From positions 22,334-86,333 of the forward strand of contig CACMKZ010000007.1 of the NCBI GenBank assembly GCA_902614375.1: a DNA stretch of 64,000 nt, in the 5' to 3' direction. Position numbers and translations under genes: made by a program. Under the pieces are notes generated by a model. The model made no database searches and was not told the origin of the DNA. It was given only the letters and a program-made list of their open reading frames with translations. Positions 27,391 through 37,115 of the stretch are shown piece after piece; the first letter of the stretch is position 1; every line of letters starts with the position of its first letter. This DNA is from an uncultured Alphaproteobacteria bacterium (GTDB lineage Bacteria; Pseudomonadota; Alphaproteobacteria; HIMB59; GCA-002718135).

Positions 27391-28539
27391 TTACTCAAAT
27401 AGGTAAAAATATCCGTAGGCAACAACTAATGCAGGAATTGCACTATAAAGGGTTGCTAAAATCGCAGCTTTTGGGGCAAGTGCAATTGCTGGGAATAAAG
27501 CATCACCATCATTTGAAATAGCATTACCAAGCTCTGCAGAAAGAGGAATATAGCCATTTAGATAAAACGTAGCTACAACAACTTGCGGTCCACAACCAGG
27601 TAAAAAACCAAATAGAATTGCTACCAATGGAACAAACGGTAGCCATAAATCAAAAAATATTTTTAAATCTAAACTTGTAAAATACATAAATATTTCAAAG
27701 ACAAGAAAACCACTAATGACCCAGGTAGTTACAAAATTAGTTGTATCTACTACTCTTGATAATAATCCTCTACTTTTGTCAGTTGAGCATTGAAAATCAC
27801 TTAATGGATTTAATGACCACATAAATATTGAAAGTATTGCTCCAGCTGAAGCTACAAAAACTAAAACTGAGTTGTAAGCTGGTGAAAATTCTACCTGGAA
27901 TGCAACTAGAATACCTAAAATAAAACCAGGAATAAATAAAAAAAGCCAAAAGAAATTAAAATTCGATACAAAAGTTTTATTTATTTTTTCAAATTCAACT
28001 TTTATTTTTGTCTCTGATTGCATAAAATTTATGCCATGAATAAAATCAATTATATAACCTGAAATTGATCCAACAATTATTCCAATACCAAATATTAAAA
28101 GTCCTGTTGTGGGCTCAATAGCAAGTATTAAAAAAGCTGCATCACCCATTGTTGCTGTTAACACAGCAACTAAGGATCCGAAAGAAATACGCCCCTGGAT
28201 ATATTGCGTTACAACTATTATAGCTCCACCACATCCAGGAATTGCACCTAAAAAAGCAGCTATACCGACATGGAACTTTTGTGTCTTAGATAAAAAATTC
28301 TTAACATCAAATTTTGTTAAACTATCCAAACCAATAAAAACAAATAGAGTAAATCCAACAAATACAGATACCTGAATATAAGCATCTATCATTGACGATC
28401 GTATAACTTCTCCAAACTCTCCTCCTTGAAAAACAAGAGAAAGTAATAATAGACCAAAGAAAGATTTCTTTAATAACCTTCCATCATTCTCAAGAATGAT
28501 CTTTGTTTTTTCATTAATAGCGTTAATTAGAGCATTCAT
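27391..28539 (-). CDS. mntX: Putative manganese transporter, MntX-like
   Basis: An integral membrane protein of 382 residues with about ten hydrophobic segments. Two halves repeat the same pattern: PGCG at residues 101-104 and 314-317, each followed exactly 31 positions later by GDA (132-134 and 345-347). This suggests an inverted or tandem duplication with paired metal sites. I read it as the MntX manganese transporter family known in marine alphaproteobacteria, related to proteins annotated as 10-TM metal exporters; the direction of transport cannot be told from sequence. It is divergent from a MntR-type regulator with a dyad between them, which supports the metal assignment. Confidence 0.72.
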   Translation of the reverse strand: MNALINAINEKTKIILENDGRLLKKSFFGLLLLSLVFQGGEFGEVIRSSMIDAYIQVSVFVGFTLFVFIGLDSLTKFDVKNFLSKTQKFHVGIAAFLGAIPGCGGAIIVVTQYIQGRISFGSLVAVLTATMGDAAFLILAIEPTTGLLIFGIGIIVGSISGYIIDFIHGINFMQSETKIKVEFEKINKTFVSNFNFFWLFLFIPGFILGILVAFQVEFSPAYNSVLVFVASAGAILSIFMWSLNPLSDFQCSTDKSRGLLSRVVDTTNFVTTWVISGFLVFEIFMYFTSLDLKIFFDLWLPFVPLVAILFGFLPGCGPQVVVATFYLNGYIPLSAELGNAISNDGDALFPAIALAPKAAILATLYSAIPALVVAYGYFYLFE

Positions 28540-28541
28540 TG

Positions 28542-28580
28542 AATGTATATATAGCTAATAAATATAGCTATGGCTACATT
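28542..28580. promoter_or_regulatory. Dyad operator between mntX and mntR
   Basis: A 15-nt imperfect inverted repeat has its left arm AATGTATATATAGCT at 28542-28556 and its right arm AGCTATGGCTACATT at 28566-28580. Twelve of the 15 positions match after inversion. The arms are separated by 9 nt. It fills almost the whole divergent gap and ends 2 nt from the mntX start codon, so a bound repressor would block mntX and probably autoregulate mntR. Confidence 0.65.
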
Positions 28581-28604
28581 TTATGTTAATTTTTGTTGAT
28601 TATT

Positions 28605-29009
28605 ATGCTAAAAAAAAGGATGTCATTTAGCAAAGTCCGAAATGCTCATAAAACAGAAAATACTGAAGATTATTTAGAACTAATTGCAGAACTTTTAAAT
28701 TCCAAAGGTGAAGCTCGTATTGTTGATATTGCTGAAAGCTTGGGTATTGCACAAGCCACAGCTAATAAAACAATACAAAGATTACAAACACAAGGTTTCA
28801 TTAAAAGAGAACCTTATCGATCAATTTTTTTAACTTTTAAAGGTCAAAAAATAGCAAGTGAATCAAAAAAAAGGCATAATATTGTATATAATTTTTTACT
28901 AAATCTTGGTTTAGACAAGAATACGGCCTCTGAAGATGCTGAAGGAATAGAGCATCATGTTAGTGAAAAGACACTTCGAAAAATGGATAATTTTAACTCA
29001 AAGAAATAA
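28605..29009 (+). CDS. mntR: Manganese-responsive regulator MntR (DtxR family)
   Basis: A 134-residue metal-dependent repressor. The N-terminal winged helix reads ENTEDYLELIAELLNSKGEA then VDIAESLGIAQATANKTIQRLQ, and the wing IKREPYRSIFLTFKGQ is characteristic of MntR. The metal-binding helix EDAEGIEHHVSEKTL keeps the acidic and histidine ligands. I used the ATG at 28605; an in-frame TTG at 28593 would add four residues. It probably senses Mn2+ and controls the divergent mntX. Confidence 0.9.
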   Translation: MLKKRMSFSKVRNAHKTENTEDYLELIAELLNSKGEARIVDIAESLGIAQATANKTIQRLQTQGFIKREPYRSIFLTFKGQKIASESKKRHNIVYNFLLNLGLDKNTASEDAEGIEHHVSEKTLRKMDNFNSKK

Positions 29010-29044
29010 ATTTAATTTGTTGCCAAATCAATTTTATCTAGTGT

Positions 29045-29140
29045 ATAAAAAAAGAAGGGACACGGCGAATATCCCTTCTTTTCATCGTTGGTTTATGGAT
29101 AGAAAATAAACCTAAACAATAAATAACCGATTCTCGGTTT
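29045..29140 (-). ncRNA. Candidate structured RNA or 3' UTR ending in a strong terminator
   Basis: Three hairpins follow one another on the minus strand. They are AACCGA/TCGGTT (29125-29139), GGTTTAT/ATAAACC (29090-29112) and GAAGGGA/TCCCTTC (29054-29078), the last running into seven T residues. The last is a good intrinsic terminator for the upstream operon and, with four T residues on the other side, also for mntR. The first two hairpins are not needed for termination, hence the small-RNA suggestion. Confidence 0.35.
29047..29082. terminator. Bidirectional intrinsic terminator between mntR and the sugar operon
   Basis: AAAGAAGGGA (29051-29060) pairs with TCCCTTCTTT (29072-29081) around an 11-nt loop. 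A 7-T run follows on the minus strand and TTTT on the plus strand. It lies between two converging transcripts, 40 nt after the mntR stop and about 95 nt after the methyltransferase stop. Confidence 0.88.
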
Positions 29141-29174
29141 TGGCTCAAATTTTTTAATTAAAAAAACCTAAATT

Positions 29175-29798
29175 TTAATATTTTTGTAACAAAACAATTT
29201 TTATTTTTATTTTATTTTTAAAATCCTTGTTCAAAGGTAAATAATTTACAGGTCTAGAAATTTTATTGATTTTTAATGACTTTTGATGTTTTTTTAAAAT
29301 ACTTAAAAAATCCTGTTTCTCCCATAAATCTATTCTATGGGTAAATATTACAAAGCCTTTTTCTTTAATATTTTTATTAATATTTGCAAAAAATTTGTCG
29401 AAGTTTTTGCAATACGTCATGGAGCCAATCAGTGAAATGAGATCAAATTTTATTTTATAATGATGTAATTGTTCGAAATTTTTTATTTGTAATTTTTTAT
29501 AAATTTTTTTTCCTGATGAAATTTTCAGGCTTTTTTTTGAAATATCTGAACCATAAATATGACTTTTTGGATAAACTTTTTTTAATTCAGCACCAAATAA
29601 ACCAGTTCCACATGCTAAGTCTAAGATATTTTTTGGTTTGATATTAATTTTTTCTTTTAAAAATTTAATGCTCTTTTTAGGTGCTTGATAATTCCATAAC
29701 TTGAGTGTTGCATCATAATTTTCTGACCAATCATCATAATATTTTGTTGTTTTGCTCAAATTGCCAACGCCAGAAACTAGTGATTTAAAATTACTCAT
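29175..29798 (-). CDS. Class I SAM-dependent methyltransferase
   Basis: A 207-residue methyltransferase-like protein. Motif I is ILDLACGTGLFGAEL near residue 60, an acidic residue follows in IYGSDISKKSL, and post-motif LISLIGSMTYCKN fits the Rossmann fold. It starts ATGAGTAA-style, overlapping the amidase stop by 8 nt, and is the last gene of the long minus-strand operon before the terminator. The methyl acceptor is unknown; relatives include predicted TPR-linked methyltransferases. Confidence 0.8.
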   Translation of the reverse strand: MSNFKSLVSGVGNLSKTTKYYDDWSENYDATLKLWNYQAPKKSIKFLKEKINIKPKNILDLACGTGLFGAELKKVYPKSHIYGSDISKKSLKISSGKKIYKKLQIKNFEQLHHYKIKFDLISLIGSMTYCKNFDKFFANINKNIKEKGFVIFTHRIDLWEKQDFLSILKKHQKSLKINKISRPVNYLPLNKDFKNKIKIKIVLLQKY

Positions 29799-30597
29799 AT
29801 CGTAAAGAAGGAATTTTTTTTCTTATTTTATTTACATCAGAAATATTAATAGTTGAGTTAATGATTGCAGGTTTATTTTTGGTACTATTTATAATCTTCC
29901 CCCATGGATCTACTAAAAGGGAATATCCATAGGTCTTTCTTTTCATATGATGATTTCCACACATACCTGTTGCCACAATAAATACATTATTCTCTATAGC
30001 TCGTGATCTATTCAAAACCTCCCAATGATCTTTTCCGGTTGGTCTAGTAAAAGCAGCAGGAACTAAAATAATTGAACAATCTTTTTTAGCAAGCTGCCTA
30101 AACAAATTAGGAAACCGTAAATCATAACAAATTGTCATTCCTAATTTAATATTATTAATTTTTGTAAAAATTATTTTATTTCCTGCTTTAAATAAATATG
30201 ATTCTTGATGTTTTTCATTATTATTAATTTTGACATCAAACATATGAATTTTATCATATGTTTTTTTTATCACTCCATGATTATCAATAAAAAAAGATCT
30301 GTTAACTAGTTTGCGTTGTTTTTTTACTCTTAAGAGTAAAGAACCTAGATTTATATTAACCTTATTTTTTTTAGCAAAATTTTTTGCCATTTTTAAAACT
30401 GGGCATGTATTTTGATATGGGGCATTTAATAATAAAAAATTTTTATCATTAGTAATAATGTTGGAGCATTCTGGTGTGCAAATCAAATGAGGTTTAAATT
30501 TTAATGTTTTTTTAAAATTTTGTTCTAAATTGTTTGCATTCAAATTTGCTATGTGACTAGCTGAAAATTGAATTTGAGATATTCTAAGTTTACCCAT
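29791..30597 (-). CDS. Carbon-nitrogen hydrolase, Nit1/Nit2-like
   Basis: A nitrilase-superfamily amidase of 268 residues from the ATG at 30597 (MGKLRISQIQFSA), which lies just after the MFS stop; the open frame starts further up, inside that gene. The Glu-Lys-Cys triad is visible in ICTPECSN, YDKIHMFDV and ICYDLRFPN. This branch includes deaminated glutathione amidase and omega-amidase. Whether it acts on glutathione waste or on a nitrogen-bearing product of the sugar operon is open. Confidence 0.85.
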   Translation of the reverse strand: MGKLRISQIQFSASHIANLNANNLEQNFKKTLKFKPHLICTPECSNIITNDKNFLLLNAPYQNTCPVLKMAKNFAKKNKVNINLGSLLLRVKKQRKLVNRSFFIDNHGVIKKTYDKIHMFDVKINNNEKHQESYLFKAGNKIIFTKINNIKLGMTICYDLRFPNLFRQLAKKDCSIILVPAAFTRPTGKDHWEVLNRSRAIENNVFIVATGMCGNHHMKRKTYGYSLLVDPWGKIINSTKNKPAIINSTINISDVNKIRKKIPSLRYE

Positions 30598-30601
30598 TAT
30601 T

Positions 30602-31762
30602 TTACTTATATTTAAATAAAAATATAACAGCACAAATAAATACAACAAATGTTAATAAATACATATTTAATGTTAATGAATATGTTTCAGCTAGAAAACC
30701 AATTCCAGCAGGTAAAATCATTGTAGAAGACAATCCAATAGTTATCAGATTAGTCACAGTCATTGGGATACTTTCATTGGATTGTTTAACCGCTTGTCGA
30801 ATTATTATAGGAACTAAATTTGCAATAGCAAATCCATAAATACATAGAACTCCTAGTATAATGTAGAAGTTATTTGTTAATAAAGACAAAAACATTATAG
30901 CTGCGCCAATCATCACAAAGTGACAACCTACAACTTTTTCAGTGAATAAATTAATCAAAGAATTTGAAAATAAATTAGCAAAAATCCCTCCAATGCTAAA
31001 AAAGATTAATCCCATACTTGCTAAGTAAAGAGGAGTATTCAAATCTTTTGACAACCATAATGTCGACCAATCCATAATTATTCCACCTGATCCAAAAACA
31101 AAAAATAACAAAAATCCAAATAAAAGAACATTCATCTCTGGTAATTTAAATTTCTCACCTTCACCTTTAAAATCTAAATCTCGGGGTAATCCATAAGAAT
31201 ATACAAAAGAGGAAACTAAGATTGATAAAAAGGATAAGATCGTAAACGATATGTAAGGTTCATAATTATTTCTCATTATTAAACCTGCTAATCCCCCTCC
31301 AAGGAGAATTCCTAAATTAAATCCCATAGCATAATACGGTGTAATAATTTTTTTAAAATGTCTTTCAATAAGTTGACTATGTATACCTCCAATTGGTCCA
31401 GATGCACCCCATCCTATTCCACCAGATATAAAAGTTAATAAAAAATAAAAATATGATGAAGAAATAACAGTCAATAAGGCAGAAAATGTAACAATAGGAA
31501 AAGCTAAACTCATAACTAATTTAGTTCCATATTTTGGGACTAATATCCTTCCAGCAATTTGATTAGAAATTATAAAAAAAATTCCAAAAAGTAATATCGC
31601 ATAGCTTAAATCAGACTCGTCAATTGAAAGTCTCTCCATATTCCAAGGTGTTATTCCAAAATAACAACCCACGACTATCATTGGATAGGTAGAAGTAATT
31701 ACTGACGCAATGGTAGCTCTTCTAAAAATTATTTTTTCTTCTAACACAAAATTTTTTACCAA
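30602..31762 (-). CDS. Major facilitator superfamily transporter
   Basis: A 386-residue inner-membrane protein with about 12 hydrophobic segments. The first loop region includes NMERLSIDESDLSYAILLFG and the conserved glycine/arginine-rich MFS loop after helix 2 (GRILVPKYGTKLVMSL). Its TTG start overlaps the aldo/keto reductase stop; a GTG at 31747 is another possible start. Position inside the sugar operon suggests uptake of a related sugar or efflux of a product. The substrate is unknown. Confidence 0.8.
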   Translation of the reverse strand: MVKNFVLEEKIIFRRATIASVITSTYPMIVVGCYFGITPWNMERLSIDESDLSYAILLFGIFFIISNQIAGRILVPKYGTKLVMSLAFPIVTFSALLTVISSSYFYFLLTFISGGIGWGASGPIGGIHSQLIERHFKKIITPYYAMGFNLGILLGGGLAGLIMRNNYEPYISFTILSFLSILVSSFVYSYGLPRDLDFKGEGEKFKLPEMNVLLFGFLLFFVFGSGGIIMDWSTLWLSKDLNTPLYLASMGLIFFSIGGIFANLFSNSLINLFTEKVVGCHFVMIGAAIMFLSLLTNNFYIILGVLCIYGFAIANLVPIIIRQAVKQSNESIPMTVTNLITIGLSSTMILPAGIGFLAETYSLTLNMYLLTFVVFICAVIFLFKYK

Positions 31763-32739
31763 CGATGATGCACATCATCAAAAAAGTATTCTGTGTAAAT
31801 ATTACTAATTTTTTCCATCAAAGAGGAAATTTCATTAATATTTGAAGAAGAAGTATTTAAATTCACATGATCTTTATTTTTAGCACCCGGAATAACAACA
31901 CTAACTGCATCATGCATCAAAATCCATCTTAGCGATAATTGTGATAAAGTTATTTCAGTTGGCAAAATATTTTTTAAATCTTCAACTGCATCTAATGCTT
32001 TATTAAAATTAACACCTGAAAATGTTTCTCCAACATCAAATGCATCACCATTTATATTATAATTTCTATGATCATCAGGAGCAAAAGAAGAATCTTTTGA
32101 GAACTTACCTGTTAACAAACCACTTGCAAGAGGCACCCTGACTATAATTGCAACTTTTTTTTCTTTTGCTATTTTAAATAATTTTTCAGCAGGTTTTTGT
32201 CTAAAAATATTAAAAATAACTTGTATCGATTTTGTATTTGGACGTTTGATACAAGCTAAAGCTTCATCAACTGTTTGAACACTAAATCCGTAATGTTGAA
32301 TTTTTCCTTTACTCACTAAATAATCTAACATTTCAAATGTATGATCAGATGAATATACTTCGGTTGGAGGACAATGCATTTGTAATAGATCAATTGTTTC
32401 AACATTAAGATTTGATAAAGATTGATCTACATAAGACTCCATTAATTCCTTATTATAGTATCCCTCGGCTACATGAGGATTGATTTGTCTCCCAGCTTTT
32501 GTTGCCACATAAATTCTTTCAGATACTGATTTAATAAATTCACCTACAAATTTTTCACTTCTACCCATGCCATATACATCAGCAGTATCAAAAAAATTAA
32601 CACCATTTTCAAATGATGATTTTAATACTTCTTTAGCTTTATCTTCACTAACTTCTCCCCAGTCTGCTCCAATTTGCCAGCAACCCAATCCAATTTCGGA
32701 TACGTTCCAATCTAATGATCCAAATTTTCTATATTTCAT
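31756..32739 (-). CDS. Aldo/keto reductase
   Basis: A 327-residue NADPH-type TIM-barrel oxidoreductase. The catalytic tetrad is present: Asp and Tyr in FFDTADVYGMGRSE, Lys in VATKAGRQ, and His in LLQMHCPP. It starts just 3 nt before the first large hydrolase gene's stop region and overlaps the MFS gene. Close relatives oxidise or reduce sugars and sugar aldehydes, so it could process the sugar released by the four hydrolases. That is inference from position. Confidence 0.88.
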   Translation of the reverse strand: MKYRKFGSLDWNVSEIGLGCWQIGADWGEVSEDKAKEVLKSSFENGVNFFDTADVYGMGRSEKFVGEFIKSVSERIYVATKAGRQINPHVAEGYYNKELMESYVDQSLSNLNVETIDLLQMHCPPTEVYSSDHTFEMLDYLVSKGKIQHYGFSVQTVDEALACIKRPNTKSIQVIFNIFRQKPAEKLFKIAKEKKVAIIVRVPLASGLLTGKFSKDSSFAPDDHRNYNINGDAFDVGETFSGVNFNKALDAVEDLKNILPTEITLSQLSLRWILMHDAVSVVIPGAKNKDHVNLNTSSSNINEISSLMEKISNIYTEYFFDDVHHRW

Positions 32740-32741
32740 AT

Positions 32742-34901
32742 TTATCCTACAACTATTTCATCAGTGACTAATGTACCATCCTCAACAATCAATCCCATAG
32801 CTCCTGAGTCAAGAAAATTATTTTTATCTTCATATTCTAAAACTAATTTATTTTCTAAATATGCAGAAAGAACATTATCTTTAATTTTAAGAGATAATTT
32901 ATAATTTTTAAAATATTCTAAATTAAAATCCATCTCCTTTAAAACATTTACTTCATTTACCACTTTTATTAATTGAAGTTTGTTTGAAGAATTAATTACC
33001 AGTCCATAGTATCTATTTAAACCTTGTACTCTTACAGCAAGGCCGCCGGTAGTTAGTCTTTGCACTGCTATATCTGCGCTAACAGTATAGTTTTTCCAAG
33101 CTTCATTACCCGTAATGATAATCCCTCTCCCGCTATCTTTTGTTATTCTAAATGTTCTTGCACCTACTTCCCATTTATCAACAGCATTTACCCAACTTGA
33201 TTTCCACATAACAGCGTTTGATGTTTTCACACCCCGTTTATGTTCTCCAATATGTTTTGGTTTATAAAATGAACAATCTGGTTCTCCCGTAAATGTTAGA
33301 TAGTTTATTAATAAGCTGCCAGAATTTGCTTCTTCAGATTCAATAGAAAATCCAACTTGAGTAATTGGATTTCCCTCAGTTGAAGGAATTTTCCATTTTA
33401 AGTTATGTGATTTACCTGGATACAAAATTATTTCCTCTGAATTAATTCTTTCATATTCATCATCTTTCCCAAACATATTTATGAAACATTTAACATTGAT
33501 TGGTTTATCTGAACTTGTAACAAAATTAATTTCAGATTCAATTGTTTGACCAGAATATAATAATGGAGATGAAATAAAATTATAACTTTGAAAAAATCTC
33601 TCTCTAGCTTTCCCTGTTAATTCGTGTAACTCTTGAGGAAAAAATACATCTACCAATGCTTCAGAGAAGACACCAGGCGCTACTCTATCAAATTTAATCT
33701 CAAGGGCTCTTTTTCCAATTTTACTATCATATTTTATATTTTGTACATGAGTGGAAATATTCTTATTTTCTTTATAGTTTGCTCTCCACCCTTGAACTGA
33801 ACCAGGCATTTCAAAATGAAATCTGGATCCATTTTTAGGCTGAACAATTTCCTCATTGTTCATTCTTTTTGCAGTATTAATTACTTTATAAGCTTCAGTT
33901 AATGCGTCTGTCTGTGTTTCGCCACCATTTGCCGTAGGACAATACATTCTATCTTGGATTGGAGAAAGATAATCTGGGCCATTATTTAATCCCTCAAGTC
34001 CATTTTTAATTCCCATCAGGCAACCAACATTTCCTGAGTTACAATCTGTATCTCGACCTGCAGTATTAACAATCATTAATGTTTTTTGAAGATCATCATC
34101 CCCAAATAATAATGATAAAATTATAATAGCATGATTAGGTATCATGTGACACTCACCTAAATATTTATCATAATCATAGTTTTTAGCTAAAAATTCTCTT
34201 GCTTGCATCCAGTCACTATTACCTGATCGTATATTTTGTAATTCTCCAATTACTTTGTAAATCTCAGATGTATTTGGAATATATTTCTTACTTTCATAAA
34301 TAATTTTATTAATATCTTTTTCGATAAAAGCTAAAGACTCCATAGCGGCTACCATTTGTGCTCCGTAAATCGCTTCGCCATCATGACTTACGCTTGCAGC
34401 TTTTTTTGCAAGATCAGCAGCTTTTTCCGGATCTCCTGGTGATACTAAAGCCCATCCATCAATAAATATTTGAGCTCCTATTTGTTGTGCAACAACTTCT
34501 CCATTGGTTTCAATCGAACCACTCATTGGGGCGTGAATGCCTGCCTTAAGGTTTTGGAATGCAGTGTCCTCAGCTGAATGACCTCTACCTCCCCACCACA
34601 AAACAGTTTTATTTTCTATAAGATTATTTAACCAACTTTGACCAATTTGTTTTGGCGTAATATTAGGATCATAATTATTTTCTCTTAAAGCTCTTAAAAA
34701 AGTAAAGGTACCAGTAATATCATCATCAGTTACTACTAATGGAACATTTAATTTCTCATTTACATAGTAATTAATCTCACCTAACTCTTCTAATATTCTT
34801 TCATGAGTCCATTGTTCAAAAGGACGTCCTAGATAAACACCAATTAACTTACCAAGTACCCCTGCATATACTTTTTCTTCATACACTTTATCTAGTTTCA
34901 T
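32742..34901 (-). CDS. ADP-ribosylglycohydrolase-fold protein with C-terminal beta-sandwich domains, paralogue 1
   Basis: A 719-residue soluble protein with no signal peptide. Residues 1-350 are an ADP-ribosylglycohydrolase (ARH) domain. The first metal motif VTDDDITGTF has Asp59-61, SVSHDGEAIYGAQ has His173-Asp174, and the second metal motif GRDTDCNSGNVG has Asp284 and Asp286. Residues 360-560 look like a jelly-roll. The last 110 residues (WKNYTVSADIAVQ onward) look like a concanavalin/LamG-type glycan-binding sandwich. It has the loop LWWGGRGHSAEDTAFQ shared with paralogue 4. It differs from the others by Arg283 where they have Trp. Likely role: cytoplasmic cleavage of an imported glycoside or ADP-ribose-like compound. 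Confidence 0.82.
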   Translation of the reverse strand: MKLDKVYEEKVYAGVLGKLIGVYLGRPFEQWTHERILEELGEINYYVNEKLNVPLVVTDDDITGTFTFLRALRENNYDPNITPKQIGQSWLNNLIENKTVLWWGGRGHSAEDTAFQNLKAGIHAPMSGSIETNGEVVAQQIGAQIFIDGWALVSPGDPEKAADLAKKAASVSHDGEAIYGAQMVAAMESLAFIEKDINKIIYESKKYIPNTSEIYKVIGELQNIRSGNSDWMQAREFLAKNYDYDKYLGECHMIPNHAIIILSLLFGDDDLQKTLMIVNTAGRDTDCNSGNVGCLMGIKNGLEGLNNGPDYLSPIQDRMYCPTANGGETQTDALTEAYKVINTAKRMNNEEIVQPKNGSRFHFEMPGSVQGWRANYKENKNISTHVQNIKYDSKIGKRALEIKFDRVAPGVFSEALVDVFFPQELHELTGKARERFFQSYNFISSPLLYSGQTIESEINFVTSSDKPINVKCFINMFGKDDEYERINSEEIILYPGKSHNLKWKIPSTEGNPITQVGFSIESEEANSGSLLINYLTFTGEPDCSFYKPKHIGEHKRGVKTSNAVMWKSSWVNAVDKWEVGARTFRITKDSGRGIIITGNEAWKNYTVSADIAVQRLTTGGLAVRVQGLNRYYGLVINSSNKLQLIKVVNEVNVLKEMDFNLEYFKNYKLSLKIKDNVLSAYLENKLVLEYEDKNNFLDSGAMGLIVEDGTLVTDEIVVG

Positions 34902-34926
34902 TATTTCTCCCCTTTTTTTTATATAT

Positions 34927-37089
34927 TTATTCTATAGATATTGAATTACTTTGAATTGCTCCATTTTCAGTTAAAAATCCCATCATACCTTCCTCAAATG
35001 GATTAGATGAATCTTGTGCTTCAATTAGTAATTGATTATCAACATAACCTTGAAGTTTATTGCCATCTACTTTAAATTTTAAATCATATTCTTTAAAATA
35101 TTCTAAATTAAAATCTATTTCATTAAGTGTTTTTAATTCATATTCCATTTTATTAATCTTGAGTTTATTTTCAGATGTTAACTCAAGAGAATAATATCTT
35201 TTTAAACCTTGAGACCTAACAATTAATCCAGCGGCAGATGCAAGAGGAATAGATATCTTTGAAGAAATTGTATAATCTTTCCATGTCTCACTCCCAGTCA
35301 TTATGTGACCACGACCTATGCCCCTTACTACTTTAAATGATTCATTATGTCGGTATTGCCATTTATCTACATCATTGACCCAAGCTCTTTTCCATAATTG
35401 ACCGTAAACTTCCTCTTTATAAAATATGCCTCTTTTATATTCATCTATGTGGTCAGGTCTTCTAAAAGTCATTTTTGGAGTTCCAGAGATATTTAAATAA
35501 TTAATTAAAATTTTTCCTGAAACATTATCATCAGAATTAATACTAATACCTATCTGTCCAATTGGATTTGCAAAAGTATCAGGAACAACCCATTCAATTG
35601 TATTATTTTCTTTACTCTTTAAATTAAAATCATCAGAGGATAATTTAATTAATTTATCTTCTTCTCCCCAATATTTAATAAATAAATTAATTCGCAAATC
35701 TTTTTCAGATTGAGATATAATTTCTGTTTTTATCTTTTGTCCAGAATATACAATAGGACAAGCGACATAATCATAATGAAAATATCTTTGAACTTGATAG
35801 CCTTCTAATTTTGTAAACCATTCTGGAAAAAAACTATCTACAAAAATTTCACTTGCAAGACCAAATGATAGATCATTAAAGCTGACTTGTAACGCTCTCG
35901 TTCCATTATCTGATTTATAATCAACATTAGATAAGCTTGTATTTAGATTGTTATCATTTGATTTATCAACCATCCATCCTTGTGTAGATGTTTCCATTTC
36001 AAAATTGTATCTAGCATTATTTTTGATAACCTTGCTCTCAAGACCATTCATTTTTCTTGTTATATTAATAATGTTCTGACTTTCCAATAAAGCATCAGTC
36101 ATTGTTTCAGAACCATATGCTGTTGGTAAATAAATAATATCATTTACAGGTGTTATATAGTCTGGACCCTGTTTAATTCCTTCTAATCCATTTTTTATTC
36201 CTAAGATACAACCAACATTTCCTGAGTTACAATCTGTATCCCATCCTGCTGTATTGACGATCATTAAGGATTTTTGAAAATCATCGTCTCCGAATAACAA
36301 CGATAATATAATTAGTGCGTGATTAGGAACGATATGACAATTACCTGGAAATTTACTATACCCATACTTATCTTCAATCTTGGATCTAGCTTGTTCCCAA
36401 TCTAAATTACCAGAGCTCCAATCTTGGATATCAGAAATCAATTTATAAATTGTTGAATCATTTGGAACAAATTTTTTACTGTCCTCTATTATTTTTTTTA
36501 TATCTTTTTCTATGAATGCATAGGCTTCCATAGCAGCAACAACTTGAGCGCCGTAAACAGATTCACCGTCATGACTAACACTCCCTGCTCTTTTTGCTAA
36601 ATCAACAGCTTGTTCTGGATCACCTGGAGAAACCATTCCCCAGCCATCAATAAATATTTGCGCTCCGATTTGTTCCGCAATTACTTTACCATTTTTAGCA
36701 ATGGAACCACTTTCAGGTGCGTGAATACCTTGTTTAAGATTCATGTATGCGCTTTCTTCAGTTAAAATTCCTTTTCCTGCCCACGCAAGTACAGTTTGAT
36801 TTTCTAAACAATAATTTAACCAGGTTTGTCCAATTTGTTTAGGCGAAATATTTTTATCAAAATTAAAATGTTTAAGAGCATTTATAAACCTAAAAGTACC
36901 TGTTAGATCATCATCTGTGACATGTATTGGAAAATCAAGTTTATCATTTACATAATAATTAATTGGACCAAGTTCTTCCATGATCCTGTCATAATACCAA
37001 CCTTCAAATGGTCTACCTAAATAAACACCAATAATTTTTCCTAAGACACCAGCATAAACTTTTTCTTCAAATACTTTATCTAAATTCAT
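34927..37089 (-). CDS. ADP-ribosylglycohydrolase-fold protein with C-terminal beta-sandwich domains, paralogue 2
   Basis: A 720-residue paralogue of its neighbours with the same domain order. The metal motifs VTDDDLTGTF, SVSHDGESVYGAQ and GWDTDCNSGNVG are all intact. The loop before the central helix reads LAWAGKGILTEESAYMN, which pairs it with paralogue 3 rather than 1 or 4. A GGAGGGAGG-rich ribosome binding site precedes the ATG. It follows paralogue 3 by 26 nt and precedes paralogue 1 by 25 nt, so it is one transcript. Confidence 0.82.
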   Translation of the reverse strand: MNLDKVFEEKVYAGVLGKIIGVYLGRPFEGWYYDRIMEELGPINYYVNDKLDFPIHVTDDDLTGTFRFINALKHFNFDKNISPKQIGQTWLNYCLENQTVLAWAGKGILTEESAYMNLKQGIHAPESGSIAKNGKVIAEQIGAQIFIDGWGMVSPGDPEQAVDLAKRAGSVSHDGESVYGAQVVAAMEAYAFIEKDIKKIIEDSKKFVPNDSTIYKLISDIQDWSSGNLDWEQARSKIEDKYGYSKFPGNCHIVPNHALIILSLLFGDDDFQKSLMIVNTAGWDTDCNSGNVGCILGIKNGLEGIKQGPDYITPVNDIIYLPTAYGSETMTDALLESQNIINITRKMNGLESKVIKNNARYNFEMETSTQGWMVDKSNDNNLNTSLSNVDYKSDNGTRALQVSFNDLSFGLASEIFVDSFFPEWFTKLEGYQVQRYFHYDYVACPIVYSGQKIKTEIISQSEKDLRINLFIKYWGEEDKLIKLSSDDFNLKSKENNTIEWVVPDTFANPIGQIGISINSDDNVSGKILINYLNISGTPKMTFRRPDHIDEYKRGIFYKEEVYGQLWKRAWVNDVDKWQYRHNESFKVVRGIGRGHIMTGSETWKDYTISSKISIPLASAAGLIVRSQGLKRYYSLELTSENKLKINKMEYELKTLNEIDFNLEYFKEYDLKFKVDGNKLQGYVDNQLLIEAQDSSNPFEEGMMGFLTENGAIQSNSISIE

Positions 37090-37115
37090 TTTCCTCCCTC
37101 CAAATGAATATTATC

